From Metabacillus idriensis (GTDB lineage Bacteria > Bacillota > Bacilli > Bacillales > Bacillaceae), in assembly GCF_009674765.1 (NCBI RefSeq), contig NZ_WKKF01000002.1, positions 310,001-374,000 of the forward strand: 64,000 nt of DNA. The letters are read 5' to 3'. The translations under genes were made by a program, and so were the position numbers. Of the stretch, positions 35,973 to 43,817 are shown in pieces. The first letter of the stretch is position 1. Each line of letters opens with the position of its first letter. The notes under the pieces are model-generated. The model worked only from the letters and a program-made list of their open reading frames with translations. It was not told the origin of the DNA and searched no databases.

Positions 35973-38900
35973 TTGAAGGTAAAACTGAAAAGATCGTTAT
36001 TTTTAATGTTCGCTTTCTTGTTAGTTTTCTCAAATGCAGCATTAGCAGCGGTTCCGACACCGCAAAAGGGCAATGCCAATACTGAGGTTAAGAAAAATGC
36101 CGGCAAGCAATCTATTAAAAAATCAGACGCTGATAAACAATATAAAAATACTGACAAAGTTCGTGTAATTGTCGAAGTCGAGGGCGAGCCCGCAATTACA
36201 TATGCAACAAAGCAAGGGAAGAAATTTGATGCACTTGCAAAATCAAAGCAGGAAGAGCTGAAAGCGAACGCTTTGAAAGAGCAAAAAGCGGTTAAAAACC
36301 AAATCGCTTCAAAGAACCTTGGAATGAAATTCGAGCAGGAGTTTACAACTGTAGTCAACGGCTTCTCTGGAGAAGTTGCTTACGGGAAAATCGCTTTGCT
36401 TGAAAAATTAACTGGTGTTAATAAAGTAACGATCGCTCATGAATACGAGCGTCCTGCTGCAGAGCCTGAAATGAAATACAGCAAAGACTTAGTAGAAGCA
36501 CGCGAGTCTTGGGATTTAGGCTATGACGGTGAAGGAATGATCGTAGGTATCATTGATACAGGGATCGATCCAAGTCACAGAGACATGATTCTCAGTGAAG
36601 ATACAGTTCCTGCTTTAACAGAAGGCGCTGTAGGTGATGCTGTTTCTGACCTTAACCTGCCAGGAAAGTATTACACAGAAAAAGTGCCTTACGGATATAA
36701 CTATATGGACGAGAATGAAGAAATTCTTGATTTGGGACCGGGCGCATCGATGCACGGAATGCACGTTGGCGGAACAGTTGGTGCAAATGGAGATGAAGAC
36801 AACGGAGGCTTAAAAGGCGTGGCTCCTGAGGCGCAGCTTTTAGCTCTGAAAGTTTTCGGAAATGATCCTGAAATGCCTTCTACATGGAGTGATATCTATG
36901 TAAAAGCAATCGATGATTCTATTCAATTGGGTGCAGATGTACTGAACATGAGCTTAGGCTCAACAGCCTCATTCGTGCTGCCGGAAGATCCTGAACAGAA
37001 GGCAATCGAAAGAGCAGTTGAAAACGGAGTGGTCATGTCTGTTTCTGCTGGTAACTCAGCCCATTTAGGAAATGCCTGGGCAAATCCTTATGCAAGCAAT
37101 CCAGATATAGGAGTCGTTGGATCTCCAGGACTTTCATACGACTCTCTCCAGGTTGCTTCCATTGAAAACTCAACAATTGAACTTGATGCAATGAAAGTTC
37201 AAGCGGATGGCGCTGATTTTGGAACAATTGGGTACCAAAAGCAGGACGGACCGAAATTCCTTGATAAGTTTAAAGGTCAAAAGCTTGATATTGTGTATGT
37301 AGGAGATGGACAGCCTGCACAATATGAAGGAAAAGATGTAAAAGGCAAAGTCGTATTTGCCGTTCGTACTGGCGGATACTTCTATGCAAATATCCAAAAA
37401 ACGGCTGAGGAACAAGGTGCTGCAGGTGTGATCATCCGCGGATTGCCTGCACATGGCGACTATGTGAGCATGGCGCTTGATAAGCCGGCTATTCCTTTAG
37501 TTTCACTTAGCATTGCAGATGGTAATGCCCTTGAAGCGCAAGCTAAGGAAGGGAAAAAACTTGAAGTCACTTTTGGTGATGACAAAGTAGCTGCTCCAAA
37601 TGCTGAAGCAGGGAAAATGTCTGCCTTTACTTCATGGGGCGTGACTCCGAACCTGGATTTTAAACCTGAAATCACAGCTCCAGGAGGAAAAATCTTATCT
37701 ACATTCAATGATAATCAATACGGAATTATGAGCGGTACTTCGATGGCTGCGCCTCACGTTGCTGGCGGATCTGCGATTGTTCTTGAGCGCGTAGACGAGC
37801 TATTTAATTTAGAAGGTGCAGATCGCGTCCTTATGGCGAAAAACATCTTAATGAACACGTCTCAGCCTGTTATTGACAAAGGATTGGTTAATGACGCTTT
37901 TGGATGGGAACTTCCTTATTCTCCACGCCGTCAGGGTGCGGGATTAATGAAACTCTACTCTGCTCTTAATACACCTGCAGTTGTTACTGAATCAAAAACA
38001 GGTGAAGGGAAAGTCGCTTTGAAAGAAGTAGGAGATAAAGTAGAATTTTCTCTTGATCTTAAAAACTTCAGTGATAAAGCTGTTTCTTACGATGTAAAAG
38101 CAAATGTTCAAACGGATTTCGCTAACGGCGGATCTCTTGGATATAACTATGATGAGCTTGAAACACAACAATTAATGGATGCTGTTATTAAAGTTGACGG
38201 TAAAGACACTACTAAAGTAGAGGTTGCTGCCGGTCAAACAAAAACAGTTAAGGTAACGCTTGATACAACGAATGCAAAAGTTTTAGGGGATGATTTTGAA
38301 ACTCCTGTACCAGTGAAGGATGTCTTCAAAAACGGATACTTTGTAGAAGGATTCGTAACATTCTCTGCTGAAGGTTTATCACAGCTTACAGTACCTTATG
38401 TAGGGTTCAATGGAGACTGGGGCAAGGCTCCAATCCTTGATGCGATGAACTTTGATTTAGAAAACGAAACATTCTACGGTGCAGCTGGAGTTGTAGCACA
38501 GTCTGGCGAAGACTTCAACTACCTTGGATTCGATGCATTTAATGAAAAAGTTCCATTCGATGCCCGTAAAATTGCGATCTCACCAAATGGCGACGGCAGT
38601 AATGACCAGTTAATTCCGGTTCTTTCATTCCTGCGCAACGCTAAAGAAGTGAAATACAATGTGCTCGATGAAAACAAAAACCAATTGCGTACCATCCGTT
38701 CAGAAGTTGAAGTGCGCAAGCATTACTACGATGGAAGATACACGCCTTACACTTTAAATCCTGCAAATCAATGGGATGGAAAAGTGAAAAATGCTCTTGT
38801 AAAAGACGGCCAGTATTATTTTGAAATCGCTGCAACGGTAGACTATGCAGGAAAAGCGCCTCAAAAGGTTCACGTTCCTGTAATCGTTGATACGGTTCAG

Positions 38901-40604
38901 CCAACGTTAAATGCAGCATTTAAAGATAACAAGGTAACATTTGATGCAGCTGATGAGCGTTCAGGTGTTGCATACTTTGATGTACTTGTTAACGGCGAAT
39001 CTGTCGTTGGGAAAGATAAAGATGGAAATCCATTAACGCTTGCTCCAACAACAACAGAATTCAATCTGGAGAATGTTGCAACTGGTTCGACTGTAACCGT
39101 TCTTGCAGTTGATCATGCAGGCAACACGTCCGCAAAAGAATTCAAAGGCGTCAATGATGATACAATTCCATCAATCATTTCTGAGCTTCCTGAAGCCCTT
39201 GGAACATATGATACAAATGAAGTTCCTGTAAAAGGCTATGTAACAGATGAGTCTAAAGTGACAAACTTCACGGTAGATGGCAAATCAGTTGAATTGAAAT
39301 GGAATGCTGAAACAAACCGCTATGAGTTTGAAACAACTCTTACATTAGAAGATGGATTCCACAAAATCCGCATCGCAGGTACAGATGAAGCAGGCAACGA
39401 AATTTCTTTCTTAAAGCAATTTTTCGTTGACACTACTGCACCTGAGCTATCTGTAAATGCACCTGCAAGTGTAAGTGCTTCAAAAGAAAAAGCGACCTTA
39501 ACAACAAATGTTTCTGATAATTTTGAAGAGCTTCGAGTAGTGGTTGATGGAGACGAGGTCTTCTACAACATGCTGAGAGAGCCTTATGAAATGAGAGGTA
39601 TTGAGAAAGAAATCAAGACAGAAGTTGCGCTTCAGCCAGGTGAAAATACGTTCACGGTAGAAGCTGTTGACTTGGCAGGACACAAAACGGTTAAAGAAGT
39701 AAAAGTATACCGCGGAGATGATAAAGTGAGCCGCATCAGCGGGGTTGACCGCTATGCGACAGCAGCTGCGATCAGTGCAGATGGATGGGAAAGTTCTGAG
39801 CTTGTCTTCCTTGCAAAAGGACAGGAATTTGCTGATGCATTAGCAGGTGTTCCGCTTGCAGCTCAATATGATGCTCCAGTTTTATTAACAGATTCAAAAG
39901 GATTATCAAAAGCTACAAAAGCTGAGCTTGAAAGACTGGGAGCAGAAACAGTGGTTATCCTTGGAGGTAAAGGAGCCGTTTCTGAAGATGTTGAAAAACA
40001 ATTAAATGATATGGGTCTTGAAGTCGACCGTATCTTCGGTAAAGACAGATGGGCAACTGCTGCAGCAATTGCTGAAGAAGTAGCTCCAGATGGTTCAGAA
40101 GATGCCGTTGTTGTAAATGGATCAAGCTTTGCTGATGCTCTGGCTGTTGCTTCTTATGCAGGACAGTACGGCATGCCGATCGTATTGTCTGAAAAAGATA
40201 AGCTTCCTGCAGCATCAAGTCAGGTTCTTAAAGATCTTGGTGTTGAAAATACATTGGTAGTCGGCGGTCAAGGCGCCCTGTCTGACAATGTGTTTAAGAA
40301 ACTACCTGGAGCCGAAAGAGTCTATGGTAAAGATCGCTACGCAACAAGTGTAGCCCTTGCAGACTTCTTCGAGCCTTCACTGGATGTCGTTTATGCAGCA
40401 ACTGGACAAAACTTTGCAGATGCATTAGCTGGTGCAGCATTAGCCGCTAAGCATGATAGCGGAGTCATCCTGGTTGGCAAAACATTATCTCCGGAAGTGG
40501 AAAATTTCTTCGAAGGCAATAACATTGGTCAAGTGAAAGTGTTTGGAGGAAAAGGTGCGGTATCTGACGAGGTCCTTTCTGAGATTCATAAATTGATTCA
40601 ATAA
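35973..40604 (+). CDS. Secreted subtilisin-like (S8) protease with PA domain and CWB2 x3
   Basis: This 1543-residue protein has a signal peptide (residues 1-26) and an I9-type propeptide (about 45-150). The subtilase domain has catalytic Asp195 (GIIDTGIDPSH), His261 (MHGMHVGGT), oxyanion Asn361 (SVSAGNSAH) and Ser590 (MSGTSMAAPHV). A PA insert lies around residues 435-520, followed by FN3-like and Ig-like domains. Three C-terminal CWB2 repeats from about residue 1250 are marked by ISGVDRYATA, IFGKDRWATA and VYGKDRYATS. The TTG start at 35973 has AGGGGGG upstream. The layout resembles Vpr/C5a-peptidase-type proteases but is held on the wall by CWB2 instead of LPxTG or an S-layer domain. It could process surface proteins or autolysins. 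It is monocistronic. Confidence 0.95.
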   Translation: MKVKLKRSLFLMFAFLLVFSNAALAAVPTPQKGNANTEVKKNAGKQSIKKSDADKQYKNTDKVRVIVEVEGEPAITYATKQGKKFDALAKSKQEELKANALKEQKAVKNQIASKNLGMKFEQEFTTVVNGFSGEVAYGKIALLEKLTGVNKVTIAHEYERPAAEPEMKYSKDLVEARESWDLGYDGEGMIVGIIDTGIDPSHRDMILSEDTVPALTEGAVGDAVSDLNLPGKYYTEKVPYGYNYMDENEEILDLGPGASMHGMHVGGTVGANGDEDNGGLKGVAPEAQLLALKVFGNDPEMPSTWSDIYVKAIDDSIQLGADVLNMSLGSTASFVLPEDPEQKAIERAVENGVVMSVSAGNSAHLGNAWANPYASNPDIGVVGSPGLSYDSLQVASIENSTIELDAMKVQADGADFGTIGYQKQDGPKFLDKFKGQKLDIVYVGDGQPAQYEGKDVKGKVVFAVRTGGYFYANIQKTAEEQGAAGVIIRGLPAHGDYVSMALDKPAIPLVSLSIADGNALEAQAKEGKKLEVTFGDDKVAAPNAEAGKMSAFTSWGVTPNLDFKPEITAPGGKILSTFNDNQYGIMSGTSMAAPHVAGGSAIVLERVDELFNLEGADRVLMAKNILMNTSQPVIDKGLVNDAFGWELPYSPRRQGAGLMKLYSALNTPAVVTESKTGEGKVALKEVGDKVEFSLDLKNFSDKAVSYDVKANVQTDFANGGSLGYNYDELETQQLMDAVIKVDGKDTTKVEVAAGQTKTVKVTLDTTNAKVLGDDFETPVPVKDVFKNGYFVEGFVTFSAEGLSQLTVPYVGFNGDWGKAPILDAMNFDLENETFYGAAGVVAQSGEDFNYLGFDAFNEKVPFDARKIAISPNGDGSNDQLIPVLSFLRNAKEVKYNVLDENKNQLRTIRSEVEVRKHYYDGRYTPYTLNPANQWDGKVKNALVKDGQYYFEIAATVDYAGKAPQKVHVPVIVDTVQPTLNAAFKDNKVTFDAADERSGVAYFDVLVNGESVVGKDKDGNPLTLAPTTTEFNLENVATGSTVTVLAVDHAGNTSAKEFKGVNDDTIPSIISELPEALGTYDTNEVPVKGYVTDESKVTNFTVDGKSVELKWNAETNRYEFETTLTLEDGFHKIRIAGTDEAGNEISFLKQFFVDTTAPELSVNAPASVSASKEKATLTTNVSDNFEELRVVVDGDEVFYNMLREPYEMRGIEKEIKTEVALQPGENTFTVEAVDLAGHKTVKEVKVYRGDDKVSRISGVDRYATAAAISADGWESSELVFLAKGQEFADALAGVPLAAQYDAPVLLTDSKGLSKATKAELERLGAETVVILGGKGAVSEDVEKQLNDMGLEVDRIFGKDRWATAAAIAEEVAPDGSEDAVVVNGSSFADALAVASYAGQYGMPIVLSEKDKLPAASSQVLKDLGVENTLVVGGQGALSDNVFKKLPGAERVYGKDRYATSVALADFFEPSLDVVYAATGQNFADALAGAALAAKHDSGVILVGKTLSPEVENFFEGNNIGQVKVFGGKGAVSDEVLSEIHKLIQ

Positions 40605-40623
40605 AAGAGATTTGAGAAACTTT

Positions 40624-40659
40624 AAGCTGCTGGGCTTTATGGCCCGGCAGCTTCTTTTT
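40624..40659 (+). terminator. Intrinsic terminator after the subtilase gene
   Basis: The 12-bp stem AAGCTGCTGGGC with GCCCGGCAGCTT is followed by CTTTTT. Confidence 0.92.
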
Positions 40660-40749
40660 GCTTATCTGACAAAAGGGCTATGTCCGCTAATGCCTAAATC
40701 CCTAATTATCCTTAATTGCCATAATCTTATAAGAATGAGAGATTGCGGA

Positions 40750-40758
40750 TGATATAAT
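40750..40758 (+). promoter_or_regulatory. Extended -10 promoter of the amidase gene
   Basis: TGATATAAT forms an extended -10 box 39 bases before the start; no clear -35 box is visible. Confidence 0.5.
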
Positions 40759-40797
40759 AGAAGAGTAATAGCGAACTATGCAGAAAAAGGAGAGTGA

Positions 40798-42909
40798 ATG
40801 ATGAAAAGCAGCAAGTCATGGGCACTGGGCATCTTTCTATTTTTAATGCTCTTACTCGCCCCGAATACAAGTTTTGCGGAAAAAGTCCTTGTGATTGATC
40901 CTGGCCATGGAGGAAAATTCAGCGGTACATGCGGATTAACAGGAAACACGACTGGTTTTTGCGAGAAAAAAGCAAATCTGATCGTGTCTCAAAAAGTAAG
41001 AGATTACCTTAAAACAAGCGGTATTAAAGTTTACTTAACAAGAGATACGGATATGGAGTTTGCACCCTATTTGAAGAAAGCGGACGGAAGCACAGATGGC
41101 GGTGATTTTGATCTCAGAATGCAGAAGGCCAACCAGTTTGCAAAAGGAAATAACGACAACAGCGTATTTATTTCCATTCACCATAATGCCCATCCAAGCA
41201 ACCCCTATGTAAAAGGATACGAAACCTACTACTATAATGGTGTTGACCACGCAAAAGAAGAATATCCGCATGATCCCCTGCAAATCAAATACTTAGCAGA
41301 TAATCAGCGTTTAGCGGGTGAAATCCATCCGACTGTTTTAGCTAAATTAGGGTCAATTGACAGAGGGATTGCCGATGATCAAAGCTTCTATGTCATTCGC
41401 AATGCACAAATGCCTGCGGTCCTTGTAGAAATGGGCTTCATGACCAATCGTGAAGAAGAAGCACGCATTAAAACATCGGATTTTCAAAATAAAGCAGCAC
41501 AGGCTATTGCCTCATCCGTCGTAAATTACTTTAAAGTCTATGAAGTATACGATTCCAGCAATCATAAATTATTAACGACAAAATCGAAGGATCAGGCTCT
41601 GCAATTTGCCAAAAAACAAACGAAACCAGTCAGAGTGTTCGATAAGAATGCTCAAAAAGACATCTATAAAACAAGCACGCAATATGAAGTGCACCATAGA
41701 ACGAATGGGAAATTAGGAGAGTTCTTCACTTCAAGCGAAGCGATGACTTTTGCAAAAAGCTACAAGAATACAAGACTCGTCTATAAGAGCAACGGCTTTA
41801 CACTTTGGTCGAACTTCCTTCCAGCCAAATACGATTTATATGTAAATGGTGCAAAGAAATCAAGCTATGTTGATTTTGAACATGCCCGTTACGTTGCAGG
41901 TAAGTATTCACCTAATGCCAGAGTGATTAATAAGGTTTCTGGCGAAGTCGTCTTTACTAATATCGCGAACGATAAAGTAACGAGAAAGCTCCCATTAACG
42001 AAATTAATAGGTGCAGATCGTTATCAAACAGCGATTCATGTTTCAAAGAAAATGTATCCTGCAGGTTTTGCAGACAGCAAACCGGATAAAACCGTGATTA
42101 TCGCAACAGGCACTGGATATGCAGATGCACTTTCAGCGGGTCCATTATCAAGAAAGCACGGGGCAGCGCCAATCCTTTTAGTTAAAGGAAATGGAATGGA
42201 TTCTTACATATCAAATGAAATTACCCGTCTAAAAGCGAAAAAAGCAATTATTATCGGCGGTGAAGGTGCCGTTTCTAAAGGCATCGCAACACAGCTACAA
42301 TCAATGAAATTAACAGTTGAGAGAATCAGCGGAGCCGATCGATATAAAACGAATCAGGTTATTTTGAATCAGATCGGAAACGTTGATGGCTACTTTGTCA
42401 CATCAGGACGCAACTATCCGGATGCTCTTGGTGCAGCGCCTATAGCTGCTCAGAAAAACTGGGCGATTATGCTGTCGGATACAAACAGTCTTTCAAGTGA
42501 AGCAAGACTGAAGCTTAAAGGCAAGCAGGCTCTGATTCTTGGAGGAAATGGCGTTCTCACCTCGAATATTGATACACAGGTGAAAAACGCAGCTCCATCA
42601 AGCTATGCACGCTTAGCTGGCAAAGACCGCTACGAGACACTTGCAAAAGTACTTTGGCGATTTGATCCATATCTAAACTCAGATTCTATTCTAGTATCAA
42701 CGGGAGCCAATTTCCCGGATGCATTAGCGGCAGCGCCATTATCTTTAGTGACAAAGGCACCGCTGATTCTGACAGGTTCAACGTTTAATAAATCTCTCGA
42801 AACCTACATTATGGAGTATGGAGGCAAGCATCATATGAAAGAAGTGACGCTGATCGGCGGAGCTGTTCCTGATGCGATAACCGGCGAGATTTTTAACAGA
42901 GTAAGATAA
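40798..42909 (+). CDS. N-acetylmuramoyl-L-alanine amidase (Amidase_3) - CWB2 x3
   Basis: This 703-residue protein has a signal peptide (about residues 1-27) and an Amidase_3 domain with zinc ligands in VIDPGHGGKFSG (H37), a Glu in the following helix, His in FISIHHNAHPS, and the catalytic Glu in VLVEMGFMTNRE. Between about residues 245 and 395 lie three related 48-residue units, each with a Y-x-V/L start, a run like EAMTFAKSYKNTRLVYKSNG and a closing hydrophobic strand. Three CWB2 repeats follow (LIGADRYQTA, ISGADRYKTN, LAGKDRYETL). Bacillus subtilis LytC has the same parts in the opposite order. It cleaves the stem peptide from muramic acid. GGAGAG precedes ATGATG at 40798. Confidence 0.94.
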   Translation: MMKSSKSWALGIFLFLMLLLAPNTSFAEKVLVIDPGHGGKFSGTCGLTGNTTGFCEKKANLIVSQKVRDYLKTSGIKVYLTRDTDMEFAPYLKKADGSTDGGDFDLRMQKANQFAKGNNDNSVFISIHHNAHPSNPYVKGYETYYYNGVDHAKEEYPHDPLQIKYLADNQRLAGEIHPTVLAKLGSIDRGIADDQSFYVIRNAQMPAVLVEMGFMTNREEEARIKTSDFQNKAAQAIASSVVNYFKVYEVYDSSNHKLLTTKSKDQALQFAKKQTKPVRVFDKNAQKDIYKTSTQYEVHHRTNGKLGEFFTSSEAMTFAKSYKNTRLVYKSNGFTLWSNFLPAKYDLYVNGAKKSSYVDFEHARYVAGKYSPNARVINKVSGEVVFTNIANDKVTRKLPLTKLIGADRYQTAIHVSKKMYPAGFADSKPDKTVIIATGTGYADALSAGPLSRKHGAAPILLVKGNGMDSYISNEITRLKAKKAIIIGGEGAVSKGIATQLQSMKLTVERISGADRYKTNQVILNQIGNVDGYFVTSGRNYPDALGAAPIAAQKNWAIMLSDTNSLSSEARLKLKGKQALILGGNGVLTSNIDTQVKNAAPSSYARLAGKDRYETLAKVLWRFDPYLNSDSILVSTGANFPDALAAAPLSLVTKAPLILTGSTFNKSLETYIMEYGGKHHMKEVTLIGGAVPDAITGEIFNRVR

Positions 42910-42917
42910 TTCAGATG

Positions 42918-42950
42918 GATTCGGGCGCACTAATAGCCCGAATCTTTCTT
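42918..42950 (+). terminator. Intrinsic terminator after the amidase gene
   Basis: GATTCGGGC pairs with GCCCGAATC, followed by TTTCTT. It is weak enough to allow read-through to the lipoprotein gene 18 bases on. Confidence 0.7.
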
Positions 42951-42968
42951 AAGTTAAGGATGATTATA

Positions 42969-43769
42969 ATGAAAAAAATGCTTACTAGTTTCTCTCTGAT
43001 TCTTTTATTTTTATCAGGCTGTGCAGCAAGTGATGAAGAGGCGGGCAAACAAGAAGAGAATCCTTCTGTAACTGAGCCTGTTGAAAAAGAGGAACCGGTG
43101 AAAGAAGAACCTGATCAAACAGAGCCTCCTGCTAATGAAGAACCGGCTAAAGATCAAGAGCAAGAAAAGGTTCAGAATGAAGAAAGTGAACCGGAAGCAG
43201 ATTCAGAAGAAAATATGGAAAAGCCTAAAGAATCTCCAGAAAATACCGATAAAAAAATGGAGAGTGAACAAAGTACGGCAGGTCCATATTTGGAGTATCG
43301 TCCTGAGACGGGAGCAAAAAAACAATTTAAAGAAGGCGGAGTCGTTTTACTCACAGAAAATGTGACGGCAGCTAATAAAGAATATGTCCAAATAGCTCTG
43401 ACATTGGGCGATTCAACCACCACTCAGATCTTTAAATGGACAGACTCTGAGATTACCTTAGTGTATGAGGATCGTGAGCTGCAGGACCATAGTGTCAGTA
43501 TACTGGACTCATTTGAGCCGAATATGAATGAAAAGCTGCTCGGAAGCGGAGCTGATTGGAAACTGCTAGAAAAATCAGCATCTGTCGAAACGCCTTACGG
43601 AAAACAGAAAAATGTATTTGTCATTCAGAAAATATCAAATGAAGTAGTAGACGAGGAAACCATTTTTACAAGATATTACGCTCCTAAACTCGGACTCGTA
43701 AAAGAAGATTTTGAACTTACCGGCGAAAATGGGTATAAGGGTGAGTCAAGTTTGTCTTCTGTGGAATAA
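42969..43769 (+). CDS. Acidic-linker lipoprotein, function unknown
   Basis: This 266-residue protein has a lipoprotein signal with lipobox LSGC (Cys18), then about 90 residues very rich in Glu and Pro that probably form an extended negatively charged spacer, then a beta-rich domain of about 150 residues (YLEYRPETGAKKQFKEGG onward). I do not recognise the domain. ATG 42969 is chosen for the AAGGATG site and signal peptide; a longer reading from 42915 crosses the terminator. It lies between the amidase and SpoIID/LytB genes, the place held by the small acidic lipoprotein LytA in the Bacillus subtilis lytABC operon. It may therefore play a LytA-like part, which is inference. Confidence 0.78.
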   Translation: MKKMLTSFSLILLFLSGCAASDEEAGKQEENPSVTEPVEKEEPVKEEPDQTEPPANEEPAKDQEQEKVQNEESEPEADSEENMEKPKESPENTDKKMESEQSTAGPYLEYRPETGAKKQFKEGGVVLLTENVTAANKEYVQIALTLGDSTTTQIFKWTDSEITLVYEDRELQDHSVSILDSFEPNMNEKLLGSGADWKLLEKSASVETPYGKQKNVFVIQKISNEVVDEETIFTRYYAPKLGLVKEDFELTGENGYKGESSLSSVE

Positions 43770-43817
43770 ACTGCTAATGCTAGAAGCTCTCAATCTATCA
43801 TAGCGGAGGAACTACTT

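Noticed and set aside
35934-35976. Leader peptide starting at GTG 35934 before the subtilase
   Set aside because: There is no ribosome site at suitable spacing, only about 13 codons, and no tell-tale residue run.
42915-42968. Longer lipoprotein starting at 42915
   Set aside because: It would begin inside the amidase terminator and destroy the normal lipoprotein signal peptide.
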